From assembly GCA_963573305.1 (NCBI GenBank), contig OY754327.1, forward strand, positions 180,242,386 to 180,306,385: DNA of 64,000 nt, written 5' to 3'. The notes under the pieces were generated by a model, which was not told the DNA's origin, searched no databases, and worked only from the letters and a program-made list of their open reading frames with translations. Numbering within the stretch: position 1 is the stretch's first letter; each line of letters opens with the position of its first letter. The stretch comes from Pyrrhosoma nymphula (Eukaryota; Arthropoda; Insecta; Odonata; Coenagrionidae). Below, in pieces: positions 1 through 13,400 of this stretch. The position numbers and the translations under genes are program-made.

Positions 1-50
1 TAAACATATTTTGTACAAAGTATGCATACATTTGGAACACAAATACTTAC

Positions 51-210
51 CTTAACTTGTAGCCAACTTGTAGCTAATGTAAAAAGACACGAGCTGTCAT
101 CCCATTATTTACATTCGTTTCGCCATTTTGGTTGACGTATTATATGGTGTCACATGCCACGAGGCCTGCTCTTCTATTGGCTATTATTCTCAGCGCGGGA
201 CTTTCAACAA
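51..210 (-). promoter_or_regulatory. Possible minus-strand promoter and first exon
   Basis: Reading the minus strand, an ATTGGC/CCAAT-like motif near 175-181 is followed by a less AT-rich segment holding a minimal ORF (ATG GCG AAA CGA ATG TAA, ATG at 124-126). A consensus splice donor AAG|GTAAGTATTT follows, with its GT at 49-50. That layout fits a 5' UTR exon of a gene running left out of the window. There is no protein evidence, so this is a weak guess. Confidence 0.15.
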
Positions 211-490
211 TAAAACTGGACATACTACACTTGCACTCTCAGCGCATCTCTACTTATGGACATAGAACAAATGTGTTCACTGTTTTGTAAAGTAAGGTAG
301 GACATAAGATAAAATCTGGCAACGAGGTTAAAATAAGCGTATTCGAAAATATAGGAAACTACTCTTAACTCAAAAATGACCAAAAGTGGAGTTAGAACAC
401 TTGCATTCTGAACCGACGATGAGTCAACTATCAGACATGTATGTGAAGTAGGATCCATTTCATCCTGATGTACAAAGGCGTAACAAGGGA

Positions 491-506
491 GGGGGCGATC
501 GCCCCC
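491..506. repeat. 16-bp GC palindrome in C-rich tract
   Basis: A perfect 16-bp palindrome, GGGGGCGATCGCCCCC, sits in an otherwise AT-rich sequence and runs straight into CCCTCCCTCCTCCCCC. The surrounding 400-720 segment reads like a decayed dispersed repeat: its wording near 530-550 (GGAGCTCAATTTTAATATC) resembles 4598-4620. No gene is associated with it. Confidence 0.4.
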
Positions 507-3500
507 CTCCCTCCTCCCCCAAACGATGGAGCTCAATTTTAATATCCTACATTCAAATTTTGATAAATGCAAATCAAGCGCGCGCAATCGGTGTTGACAT
601 GTTATAGGTAAAGTTCTTATTAAAGGTACTTTTTCCAAGGAGCAACTTTGGCGATCATCACTGGTAAGAGTCGCCGAGGGGAGGGGCACAAATACTAATC
701 CCCCCCTTTCAAGAGCTTTCCCTGGTTACGTCCTTGATGTAGCATTAAATTCGCATTCCACTCGAGTATCACTTGCGATTCCAAGAGAGGCATTGAAGCA
801 GGCCATAAAAGATATCATTCAGGACACATTCTACAATTACAGGACAAGAAAAGCCCTTTTCTTGCCATATGTGGTTTTTTATCGGATTAGTCGAAAACAT
901 GTTTTCCCAAATTACTCTTTGTAGCGTCCTTTTTTCCTTTTGATCTTTTTAAACGAGGGATTAAAATTCTATTTTTCATTGATGCAGCTTCACAAAGCGA
1001 GTCACATGTCATTTTTAATAAGCATTATGAGTTACTTATTATTCAGGTTATCTAATGAATCTCTCCATTAACAGGTAATTGAAGAAAGTACCTTTTCACA
1101 GTCTTTGAAATGAACTCGTAAGTCTGTGTGGGATACGATGACTTTGTCACAAATGAAACACGTGAAGAGCTGCTTATCCACCGTACTCTAAAGCCCCTTC
1201 CAGCCCAATTTCACATGAAATCCATCACTTCCATTCGCTGGGTACATCATCAGGAGTAATATTTAGGTTCCATCGGGAAAGCATTTTACACTCTAAGCTA
1301 AACTTCCGCGATATTTATAAAATTACTAGTTACTTCTATAAATAGCGCTCTTGTGAGCGTTCTGGACTCGATGAACTTTCTCTCTCAACAAGGGCCCTCG
1401 CGATATACTCAAAAACCCTTTACCCGTTGATTAAACGAAAACTTAGTAAATAAGGGACTTAACTTTTTTTTAAGTTTCCGCGGTGTTGATTTGCAATAGT
1501 TCTCTCCATTTTTCGGGTCTTCACCGCGTGTGTTGATTGGGATGATAACAGCTTTACTAGTGTTTCGACCAGCGTCTACAGGTCTTCGATGCATAAAAAA
1601 ATGTATAGCTGAAATTATTGTTCAATTGAAGAAATAACAAGAATAGTATAAAGTGTAACGGATGATTTATTTAATATAGGAAAATTGTGGTTGCATTGTC
1701 AATTTCTAATCGAGGTACCCCAAAATTAAAAAAAATCAAGGTTTTACGTTAAATAATAGCCTAGTTAATGCAAATTTTTCCGGCGAAACTAATTTGAAGC
1801 GCCCAGGCTCAGAAGATCTTACCGTGCGCGGCCACAGCTAGCAGCAGCCCCCCCACCCTTCTGCCAATGACGCTGACACGTAGCAGCTCTAACTTTACAC
1901 CTCTCTCACGCACACAATTTTCAACCTGTCAAACTGAGAACTTTTTCATCAATTATTATGAACATTTTATCATCGATCCCCTTAAAAATCAGTTCTCAAT
2001 GTTGATAAGTAAACCCACTATGAGGTTTTGAAAAACATCTAACTTGGTTCCTATTGGTTTTATAGTTTTTCATATTTTTTAAACGCGTAAAAATGCCAGC
2101 TAACATACGCACTTATTGCCGCTCTGATTGAATGAACAAAAAATGTTATTCAATTTGTTGTTAACGAAAAATAATCCTTATACTTTTTAGCGATTTTAAA
2201 CGATGTATTTATTATAAATACTTCATTTAATACATTACGCTTCTATCGCAACAGTTCTTGATCAAATCTTCAAAACTCACCAATGGAGAATGCAGTACAA
2301 CTGCTCCAACTTTGGGAATTTGGATTGAAAAAGTTTCCTCGTGGGATTTACAATTATGCAAAAACTAATACATATTTCGAGCTCATATTTGGTACACTTA
2401 TTTTTCACTACTATAAATATTTGTTACGAAATTGCGATTACCTTTTAAAGCATTTATTACACACTATTAACACTGTTAAAATGATTTTTTTGCGATTGTT
2501 AATAAACGATTAGATCGCTTTATTCGCCGTACAATTATTTTGTAGGTTTTTTATATCTACCACTTACATTTTTTTAAACTGCAATTTCCTTCTCAACCGC
2601 CGCTGATTTTTCCCAAAAACCATATTTACGTATTTGTGAAATAAACAAATATTCCACGCAAACCCCATTCACTAAAATACTATACTCATATGATATCGCT
2701 TACTTACTTAAATGCACATCGTACTGAGCCATTCCCAAACGAGGAAAAACTCAGATAACACTAAAATTTTGAGAAAACGTTTAATCTCCAGGCCTAATGG
2801 GATGACAAGATTGACAACACACGCGGTGAAGACCCTGAAAATGTAGAGTATAATCATAAATAAGAGAATTCTTATCCGACCGTAGACAAAGAGAAGTCTT
2901 TGATTCTATGAGCTCAGAAATATAAGAAGTGACATCATGTGTCCAAAGAAAGTGTGATAGGGCCCATTCCAGTTAATTATACATTGCTTACACATTCACC
3001 GGCATGAACAGTAATATTGGACCGATGAAACAGAGGCAAAAGAAGACATAATAAAATCAGTATCATCGATATCTGGGCAAATATTTATACTTATTTTTCT
3101 GCTAGCGGTTGCAGTTTTAAATTTTAATTGAATTTTACGTTAATACAGTTGAGTTTTTGGGAAAACACCTTTTGAACCGAGCTTTAACAAATGACAGCCA
3201 CTCGTAACTTAGGAACAAGAGCAATAACGGCTTTTCCTGGAGCATTTAATTCTAGGTTGAATTAGTTAATTTACTTGCATTTCTGCCAGGATGAAATGTT
3301 CGCCAAATATGAGTTGCTATTCATTGAAGTTATCGAGGTGATTCATCATCCGACCACATTGCCTTCGACTTATATGCATGGTGTCTCTCCAAAACGATGT
3401 TGTTTCCTCTGCGTCAATCCTCAATGTTATGCCGCAGCCTGTGCATATGAGTAAAACAGGTTGCATAAAACTCCTTTTCTCAATCTCCTGTTCCCTTTCT

Positions 3501-4325
3501 TCCATGCTAATTAAATTGTTAGAGTAATCTTACTTCATGGTTCAAGGCGAATTGTTCGCATTTTTATTCATTTCAACTTTATTAAACTCAATTCTGGAGT
3601 ATCTTGGAATGATATAGTTTTGCATGAAAAAATTTCTGTTATTGTTTCTTTAACCTCGTTCATAATGGTTTTGCATTGCTGAATGGGGAAGTGGCATCAA
3701 AAATATTTTGTAAAATAAATTACGTATTCTTAAAGAAAATTTTCCAAGAAATCCTGACACTTTCAAATTTTGCTGTAAAACATCGGTTACTGCACATAAA
3801 ATATTTTAGAATTTCAAAATTCATCGGCTCTAATTTTTCATGATGTCAACTATACTTATTTCCTAACTCCCTTCTCGGACTCCTCCACAATGCCGGCAGG
3901 ACTATTTCTGGAACTTACGTTCGAATATCTAGATATACCAAATCAGTACCATCAGTATCTGTACAAGCATTAGTGTTTTAGTTTCTTAATTAAACTTAAT
4001 ATCATATGCAGACTTTAGCTTTAAATTTTAGTTAGAATTCTCACGGAAGTTTTAATCAATGAACTATGTTGGCAGTTCAACGGCTGGTTAATTTTGTATG
4101 ATTCATTCTAGTTAAATAAAAGCGATTTATTTATATTTCTATAATTATATGTGGAGGATTGTTATGGCTTCAAATTTTAAAAATGGAAGAAATTTTTGTA
4201 AAATGCTTACATTTTCTGCAGGAAACTCTTCAAAGCACTGTGTTGAGGAAAATTTCCAAATTTGATGGTTTCCAGCTCCACATCAATAATAATAATATTA
4301 TACGTCTTATGGTTTCTAATTACAG

Positions 4326-4465
4326 TAGCACATCCAACTGCTGAGCTGAGTGGAGGTCCATTGGGGGAATCAACATATTTGCTTGAGCAGTTCCACTGTC
4401 ACTGGGGACGTGATTCTACAATTGGCTCAGAGCATACAGTTGACGGAGTACCCTTTGCTGGAGAG
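4326..4465 (+). CDS. Carbonic anhydrase exon (first zinc-ligand exon)
   Basis: The acceptor is TTTCTAATTACAG and the donor is GAGAG|GTAATG. The exon enters at codon position 2 (an upstream exon supplies one base) and leaves in phase 0. It encodes [12 protein letters not shown] through the zinc-ligand block QFHCHWG and the GSEHTVDG loop, ending at the Glu equivalent to Glu117. Family alignment fixes both ends. Confidence 0.93.
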
Positions 4466-7400
4466 GTAATGGGTGCTATTTTTTTCTCTTTTTTGTTAAC
4501 ATTTATGAGGAAATTATCATGGCCTTTGCTGTCTGTAGATTATGAATTAAGGCTGCCCTCCATCATAATATTAATGTCCAAGAATTGCTCAATCTCATGG
4601 AGCACAATTTTAATATCTGCATGTCCTTGATGCAGTGGAATTTTAAAAGATTTTCTGAAAATATAGGAATTGCCACATCTAAATCCTGTTTTTGCTATCA
4701 TAGGTCAAAAGAGATATAATCCTTTCTAATAGAGGGCTTTTTTCCTGATCAGTTCTTTCAATCAGTTCTTTTAATCACAAAGGTTCAATGTGGAAGACCC
4801 AGGAAAAGTCCTAGGGGATAACTTTAAGGATTTTAGCCATAATTTAAGTATTTTTTACCTGAAACTGTTTCAAAAGATTGCAATTACATGATATATTTTT
4901 AATTGTGACGTGATACATTTTGTTTTGTTTCCACTTCCGGAGTTTGAGTAGAAAATGGATGCTGCGTGGTGTAAAATGGCCTAAGTAGATGACTCAACCT
5001 CTATATTCTACAATTTAATCTATGCAACTATAAATTGTGTAGTAAAAATGGAAAAGGTTGTAAGTGCCAGAAACTAAAATTTTCAGTATTCAATAACATA
5101 AGTCTAAAACGTTGAATATTTACTAAAAAAATTGTTATGTATTTATAAAAATAGAAAAGCAATAGGAATAACATATAGTATTTTTTTTTAAATATATAAG
5201 TGGAAACCAAAAAAAGATGGATAAAGATATAAGTGCCATCTGTTTTTTTTGTGGAAAAGGATGTAAGTGCCTTGCTTTATTTTTAAAAATGATGGAAGTG
5301 AAGGGTTAGTTTTAAGAAAAGGATGCAAGTCCAGTATTGTTTAGAAGCTTTTTAATGTATACCATAAATTCAATGTTATAATGTGTTACAAGGATACATT
5401 GTAATAAGTACAAAAGATATTTTGATGACTTTTAGGCATAGTCTTGACTTTCTGAACCTCCTGCTCCTTTCTCAATGATAAATCTACCTGAAAATCGAGT
5501 TTTAACATTAGTCAAAATTCCCATGCATATTAATTGTATCTTTTTAATAGATTTTTTTGGTTTTTAATTTGGAACATACATCATGGCGGGTGGACTTACA
5601 TCCTTCTCCGCTTCAACCCCGCACGGCGCTGACATCTTCCGACTGCTCTACAAACTAGGGAAAAATTTTCTGACACTTACTACCTTGTCTATCTTATTAC
5701 GCCTGGCTTGTACTTCATTTTTCACCAAAAAAGTCATTTTTTTATTTTTTGGCACTTACATCCTTTTCCATTTTTACTACACAATTAAGTAATAGTTTAT
5801 AGATAATTATAAGGATGTTGGTCATTGTAAATCAGTGCCTACACATGTACACACCTGTGTGGACAAGTGACTGATTTGCAGTGCCAGGAGTCGGGGGATG
5901 AGGAAGATGAAAAAGCTTCCGGACGCAACCCCCATGGCACCGGGCGTTTCATGCCATGCACAGACAAGCCCTTGCCAGTATCTCCATGAAGGCCTCAAAA
6001 TAATAACAATGATAAATAAAAGAATTGAAGTTTTTGTTCCAGAGTGGTTAAAAAATGGCGAGATTACTATACGCACGGTTTATTTACACAGGAAAGTCTA
6101 CATCTTGAATCGGCTGATGTTTGACCCTGGCTATGGTGTGTCAAACAGCTGTAGGTCTGAAGAACATATGCTTTCCCACCAAATTGATCATTTTTAGTTC
6201 ACGTATTCCAATTTCTCTCGATTTTAGAAAAATAAGCATCGCCCTACTCCACATACGCGTAGTCTCACCAGAGTTGTTTTGTGGTTAATCTCTTTGCATT
6301 GATGACCTCTCACAATTTACCCTTCATTAAAATAATGATGGACCGACAAAAGAAAATGGATAATGTTGAACAAAAGGCTTCTTCAAAATCTCCTCCATAG
6401 TAAAGAAAAGTATTCATTGAAATTAAAAATTGGCTTTTAAATACTCTTGGATCAAGAGCTGGGAAAAATGATGTTCAAGCTTCGAAGAAGCATGGTGGTT
6501 AAGCATCAGTACGATTATGTATCACAGAAGAATTTTTATACAATTAAACAAGCTCATTCAACCAGGAAGGCATTTAGTGGTCCTCCAAAAAGAAGATCTG
6601 AAGACCTCTAAAAATCACCGTGATTTTGAGATGGAAAAATGAGGGCTTCCCCATCAGTCAAGAAGATATGTATTAAGAAGAATGCTGAGGAAATTTCATG
6701 GGAATTATGATTCCACTCAGTGCTGTTGAAGCAAGCATCACCTGGCATAGAGTGATGTTGCGAAGAAAAGGCATTTTGCTTATTTTCCATATTGAAGAGC
6801 AGTGGAGTCTGGTAATTATGCAGAGAAGTTATAAACTTACGTGAAAAGCATTGATACCTTCTCGGGCAGATGGGAACAACTGATGAAACTTTAATTTGTT
6901 TTGATATGACAGCAAACATCACCGTAAATACTAAAGGAGCTAAATCAACATCATGCCCAATCAGTTGCACCGGAGATAAGAAAACTATAAACACACTATT
7001 GGTTGCAGCCACAGCCTAAGGGCCAAAACTAACCCCTTACGTAATTTTAAGGAGTCAAACAAATGCAAAGGAAAATCACCATTAGGGGTAATCTTTTGTG
7101 AGTGGGAAAAGGACAGAGGAATGGTGAACCTATGTATGATAAGTGTGATATTCCACAGAGGAAAAATCATTTGCCTTGACCAGGATTCGAACCTGGGAAG
7201 GTGAATGATTTTTCCTCTGTGGAATATCGCACTTATGTGCACTTGCGGGTGACTCCGCTAAGGTTACTACCGTGGCTAGTCCTGGTATCCTCAAAATTAG
7301 CTAAGTATGATAGGCTAAATGTAATCTGAGGTAAGTAACCAGGCAGTGGCGGATTAAGGGGGGAGCGGCCCTCCCGCCATATTTCCAGGGAAAACAGGAA

Positions 7401-10400
7401 AAATGGTGGTCATAAGGTATTCCATACCCCCCAGACCCCCAAAAAGTAGCAATCCATCAATCCATCCCCAAAACAACGACCTTAATCCGCCACTCTGCCC
7501 AGGATCATTGCTATGTCAAAGAGGAATGCTTGCACTTGACGCTGTCAAGGCTCACCTGAAAAAAATGAGAAGAATATATTGGCTAAAATGTATGTGGTTC
7601 TAGTTTTTATTTCCGGAGCAAAGACATCAAAATTTCAAGGTTGTGGTGATTAAAAAACCTTTCAAAGATAAAGAAACCTTCTGTCACTGTATTAGGGGAG
7701 GAGATCAAATAACTTGGAAATTAATCACTCAACATAAACAATGGAACTCAATCAATTGCCATGCGCTTTAAAAGGGTTGATGGAGAAGTAGTGCATTGTG
7801 GAAATGGACATATTCATGGTCGGAGAGACGTATTTCCTCATTACGAATACATAAATATTTAGTTCAATAATGTAGAAATCTCTTGCTGGAGCATTAGGTT
7901 GTGGCTTCTGTCACTCCCATCCAACAATATTTCTTCGCAGTTGATGATTATACCCATCAAGGCTATAATGTGGTGCAAACCAACAAAAATATTTCAAAAT
8001 CCTGTTATTTTAGGCAAATTTCAAAATAGGCATTACTCGCGTAACTGAGAAAATCGTGTAAAAATTTGCATTATCGCAAATGCAAAAATGTAGGTCCCTA
8101 GTAATCACTACTAATTGTAAGTGGCAAACATCTGATCTTCCCTTACAGCTTGTATCAAACAGTCTCCAATTATTTAGACCACTTCATGCTTAAAAACCTT
8201 AATTTACTGATATCCTTTATTTTCCCTTAAAAGATATCAATTTAAGTGAGCAAAGTTTCATGAAACTCATTGCTGGAATTTACTTTGTTTTTGTTTCAGT
8301 GATGTATATTTATAAATATGCTTGTGTTGATCTTCCTTTTATTCAATGATATTCTTTATTAATTTTTCTTCACAGCTTCACTTGGTACACTGGAACAAAT
8401 GTGATTACTCAAAATTTTCAGAAGCAGCCTCCTGTGATAATGGCCTTGCTGTTTTGGGCATCTTTCTCAAAGTGAGTTCAAGGGAAATGTCCACTCTTAA
8501 TCATCCTTTGCTGAATAAGCGCAGAAATTCCCTTCTGCCCTGTTGGCATTTTTTAAATTTGAACACACTATAGACTACATCTAAAAATATAAACAGCATA
8601 AAAATGTAAACAAATGCATAAATTCATGCATGTTCACGTAGGTATATGTACTCCCTTTTCACAGAATTAATAGTTCTTATCTCTTTTTTGTCTAGTTCTC
8701 AATGCATATCATAAAAGAAATATCAACCTATACATTTATGTTCAACCTAAGAAGCTTTTAATTTGAATGAAAACAAGTAATTTCGAAAAATAAATGCGTC
8801 ACATGGAATTTTCATGATAAGGTTTCCCTAGTTGATTTCATCAAGATGATTTATATATCCACGTCCAAAACGTGGTCTATATAGTGATCCGATTAATACC
8901 ACTATTGACCCTTACTGTCATAGACGTCTGTGATTACACATGGAAATGCAAATTGCATTCAACTTATTTGACTTACTGCTATAGAAGTAACTTCAATGTG
9001 TACAGCCAGTTTCTTTCTCGATGTACAATCGAAAAAAAAACTTTGAAAAAACCCTTAAAAGCAATAGCTGGTGAACATTAGCTCAAGGGCTTTTGGAAAG
9101 TGTCAAATTTGGTATGAGGGAAAAACCATTGAGGGAGAGGAAGTAAAGAAGAAACAATGTCAAGGTCAAGGGTGGACGTCCATGGGTAGCATGCGTGTTC
9201 TCATGGGGTTGGCCGAGGGGAATGGGTTCTAAGGGAAGCTTTCAGAGCTTAAACTAAATATGGATTTAAACAAAAAGTTTCTTTTGCATGGGGAACCAAG
9301 AAAGAAAAGCACCCTTAAGTCCAGCAATTTAATAATTTTTGCAGCTAATTATTGGGATTTATTAATGTTAAAGTTTATACTTATCACTTTTCTATCTCTG
9401 TAATACCCTTTGTAAGAATACCAATTTATTTCACTATTCTCAGGTCACTTTATGGAACTTAACAATTGCCACCCTGATGAAAATGAAACACTTTGTAAGA
9501 TTATGAAGTTATTGTAAACTCTTTCAGTTCTGTACCCAGAATCCACTCCCCTTTCATGAACCCCCAAAAATGCACATGCCATCCGTGGATGTCTCCTCTT
9601 GACCTCAACATTATTTCTTCCTAACTCTTCCTTCCAAACTTCTTTACCCTCAATCCCAAACTTGCCATTGAAATTGGCAACAAGCCTAATGCTAATAATT
9701 GAGCTAATTTGCACTAAATATTGGTTGTAAGGAATGTTCAAAACAGCTTTGATACAGAGTTCGAGAAGCAATGCGTAGACTTTAATTCCTCGGGATGGAG
9801 GGAGGGGGACACCCCACTATTTGCCGGTGCAGGGTGGGGATGGAGGGTTAGAGTCTCAGAGGGGAAGGGAATGGCACAGGCCTTACCTCAGTGGTGCAGC
9901 AGTGCTGGGTGACACCCTTGGGGGAGGCTTGAACTGCATGGAACCATGTCTAAAAAATACAAAAAGTTACATAAAAACGATGAAATTTTAGCCCCAAAGA
10001 GCTTTACTATTGCATTTTATGAATGAATTCTTCTCCGGTTTCCAACTGGGTTAGAATCTCCATTATGGCTGACGTTTCGATGCACGAGTCGGGCATCGAA
10101 ACATCGGCCATAATGGAGATTCTAACTCGGTTGGAAACCCGAGAAGAATTCATTCATCAACTACGCCAGAAAATCACCATATCATGCATATTGCATTTTA
10201 CATAGGTAGAGTGCTTTTCTGGCCAAAAAAACATTAGGATTTGAAGTATTTAGGACCCTTGGAGTATGGATTCTCCATAGCTAAGAGTGACAAAACTTAA
10301 ACACATTAATTAGCACTCCACAATGATCATTTTTAGAGGTGGAAAACATTATTAAGTACTTTTCTCCATTTTGAAAAATAAGTGTCACCCTAGTGTACAC

Positions 10401-13400
10401 TTGATGTGGAAATGATTATTCAAGCCACTAAGGACTTTATTCCATCACATATGTCTTATGCATTAATTAAATGAACTCCTGCCTTGGAATAAATACATAA
10501 ATCAATTTCAACATTTGCATCTTAGCTATTTAATACTATTAGTCCATTAACTACTCTGTTCATGATTTGTGCCAGCTTTTGATGATGAATTGGCTAATCA
10601 TATTTCATGACCTCATTCTTAGATATATTAAAATAAGTCCTTTTTTTGGTATACATTTGCTGATCTTATCATTGTCTAGTAATGGAAATGAGTTTCGATC
10701 TTTTCACTGTAAGAATGCATGTGCTAACAATGAACTTCACTGGCCAGGTTGGGAAGGAACACCCAGAGCTGCAGAAGGTAACATCACTACTTGCAAAAAT
10801 TAAACATCGAGGAGAGAGTACAGAGATTGAAGAACCTGTTGACCCAACAAAGCTTCTCCCAGGTGGGTTTTATTATATTAAAACAATGAGATATAGAGAC
10901 ATTAGCCAGCTTAAGGACTGAATATGATTTTCATTTTCAGCCCTTAATGATGTGATTATCTTCAGTGGAGTAGCATTATTCTTACATTTAAGGTGATGAA
11001 ACATGACTTGATTCTTCATGCTTATTTTTTTATCTTATGAATAAAAATATAGATCTCTAGACATCTATTTTAGATCAAACTGGCCAGTTGACATGAGTCA
11101 TTTGGTCAGACGTATGCTTGTAATATTTTATCTTATAATTTGGAGCTACGTATGTTATCACAAAAATACATTACCCGTGAAACATAGTACATCATTCAAA
11201 TCACTCAAATTAATGAATATATACTGAAACATCATAAAATAGAGTAATAATATGAAGTAATAACATTATTTCACTGGTCAATTAACAAGTTTAATAATTG
11301 TTTTACGAAAACCAATTTAAGGTTTTAAAAATAAGATTCCATAAGGTGCTCATAGGTTTTACGGTTTACCAAAAACCCACAAGGGCTACCAATTATGATA
11401 GTAATTGCTCACTATACAGCCCCTTGCTACCATCTTGCTTCAAAGTAAAAATGTCTTTTATCGCAAGATCACTAATTTCAGGTCTAATGATGTGTTCAAG
11501 AACTCAATTGAATTGACTAATAAGAAAGGACAGCTTCATCTACCTCCAAATAGAAAATTAGTTTCACTTGAAGTAAAAAAAATTTTTCATGTCGTCCCTG
11601 CAAAGGAGATGATGTATCTTGCAATTGTGGGTTTGGAAAAGGCAGGTTGCTGTAAGTGGATCGCTAAATAATTGGCAAAATACTTGATATATTGTACATT
11701 AACAAACACTAATTTATGTTTAATGGTTCCTTCTACTCCCAATCTCACAGCTTAGGCAATAAGTTCACTGCTATCACCTGGTCTTGCTGACATTTTCAGA
11801 CAGTTTAGAATCCCAGCTATTCAGTTTTCATCATCTAATTCTCAAGAATGTGTTTTATTATTTCAAATATGTGGATGACATTATTTGACTATCATGGATA
11901 GGAAGCTTCAGACATAAGGATATTTTCCTGAAAGTTCTGAATTCCTTACAGCTGTCATTAACTTTTGCAGCGAGAGTTGGTGATAAAAAAATAGTTTTTT
12001 TTAGATTTGACCCTTGAGAATGTGAGAAATTACTTCTCCAATTTTAGGAAAGTATGCATTCACTGATGTTGCCATCCCAAATGACTCAAACCAGCACCAT
12101 TCACAAAAATTAGCAGCCTTTCACTCATTCCTACATCATTTGTTATCCATTACATTGACGGAGGTAGAATTTCATCAAGAATAAGAAATAATTAAACTCA
12201 CTGCCACCAGAAATGGCTGTATGGGGCATCCACGATAGACACATTACTTTAAATGTGTTAAAGTATGACACATTAAGACTGTAATTGTTTTTCTGTGGGA
12301 CAGATGGGGAGGTGTTTTAATAAAACAACAGAAAAATTTACATATTTTATTGATTGCGACAAGAAGTCAGTCTTTGCTAATCATTTCTATATTTATAGCC
12401 TTTACACTTTGAGTGCTGGGCTTTGAATTGGAGTCACTCCCAAAAAAACTGACAATTTCTGAGCGCTTACAGATTTTTTTTAAGATGACTCTTTTCAATC
12501 TAAGTACAAGATGTCTCTTTTCAATTTTGGACTTTCTATGCCATCTACATATTGCATTATTTAGGCACTGCATGACCATAAGTTCATCTACTAGAAAGAC
12601 TGTAGCCGTATCCTTACATCCAGCTATGGTTTAATTGATCCATAGACATCCGAGTACGTTCATTATCGTTCTCGAAAAAAATTAGAGGACGTATCATTAC
12701 GTCCATAGCACTCAAAGTGTTAAGTTTGATTTTAAAGTTAAGGCTTTACCCCTTTCATGCCGGAGCCTTACGATGGGAAATGCTTTCCCTGTAATGAGTG
12801 ATACGAGAATTTCACTCTACTCCTCCAAGTGGAACTCTCTTATGGTAAGGAATTACACAGGTATACTTTTCGTCCGTTTTGGAACCCAAGTTTCCAGAAT
12901 ACAGAACCCTTTCCTTGTCTATTGGGTGGAGGTAATCTCAACCCTTGATCTCATTGCTAGCCCATGTTTATGGTCACCTATTTGTTTACACAGTGGATTG
13001 ACAAAAATACATTTGTTCCACACTCAGAAAGTATAATAGACTCAGAATTACACTCTTTATGATTTGCTGTGCATTTACAAATTTTATACAGAACTCAACT
13101 GACAAAGTATATCAATTAATTCAAACGAATTATTAACAAAGTTCTTAGTTTAGGCTACTCCCAACAACTAGGCTAAAAATATCGCTAGTTTTTGCCTAAA
13201 ATTTGTAAATGATCTGTAATGAACATAAAGAATGCACTTGAGTTCATATATTTTCTGAGTAAGCAACAAAAAGTTTTTTTTGTGTATTACTTTGTGTATT
13301 TTGTGTATTCACTACACTGCAAAAACAATTATAGTTGACCATGGCCAAATGCCATGAGTGGGACTGTCGCTGGGAGAAAGGGTAGAGACAATCCCTGCCC

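Larger units (their letters stand above)
1..4325. other. Left flank, no recognised exon
   Basis: This AT-rich stretch precedes the first visible carbonic anhydrase exon. I searched it for the missing N-terminal exons of that gene (the Trp-Gly-Tyr start, the Asn-Ser-Pro-Ile block and the strand carrying the proton-shuttle His) and found none. It is therefore either 5' intron or intergenic DNA. Its only marked structures are a GC-rich palindrome near 491-506 and a possible minus-strand first exon near 51-210. Short ORFs here have no family resemblance and no splice context. Confidence 0.5.

Noticed and set aside
225..689. 154-codon minus-strand ORF
   Set aside because: No domain, low-complexity Leu/Ser-rich sequence, no splice or promoter support, and overlap with a repeat-like C-rich tract.
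5822..6197. Overlapping 84- and 99-codon ORFs on opposite strands
   Set aside because: Neither resembles a known family, and both lack exon context.
7182..7196. tRNA-like B-box motifs (also near 36935, 48400, 50030)
   Set aside because: No cloverleaf with a seven-base acceptor stem forms; each continues into a shared SINE body, so these are SINEs, not tRNA genes.
6608..7242. 134- and 85-codon minus-strand ORFs
   Set aside because: They overlap the SINE foldback and show no conserved motif.
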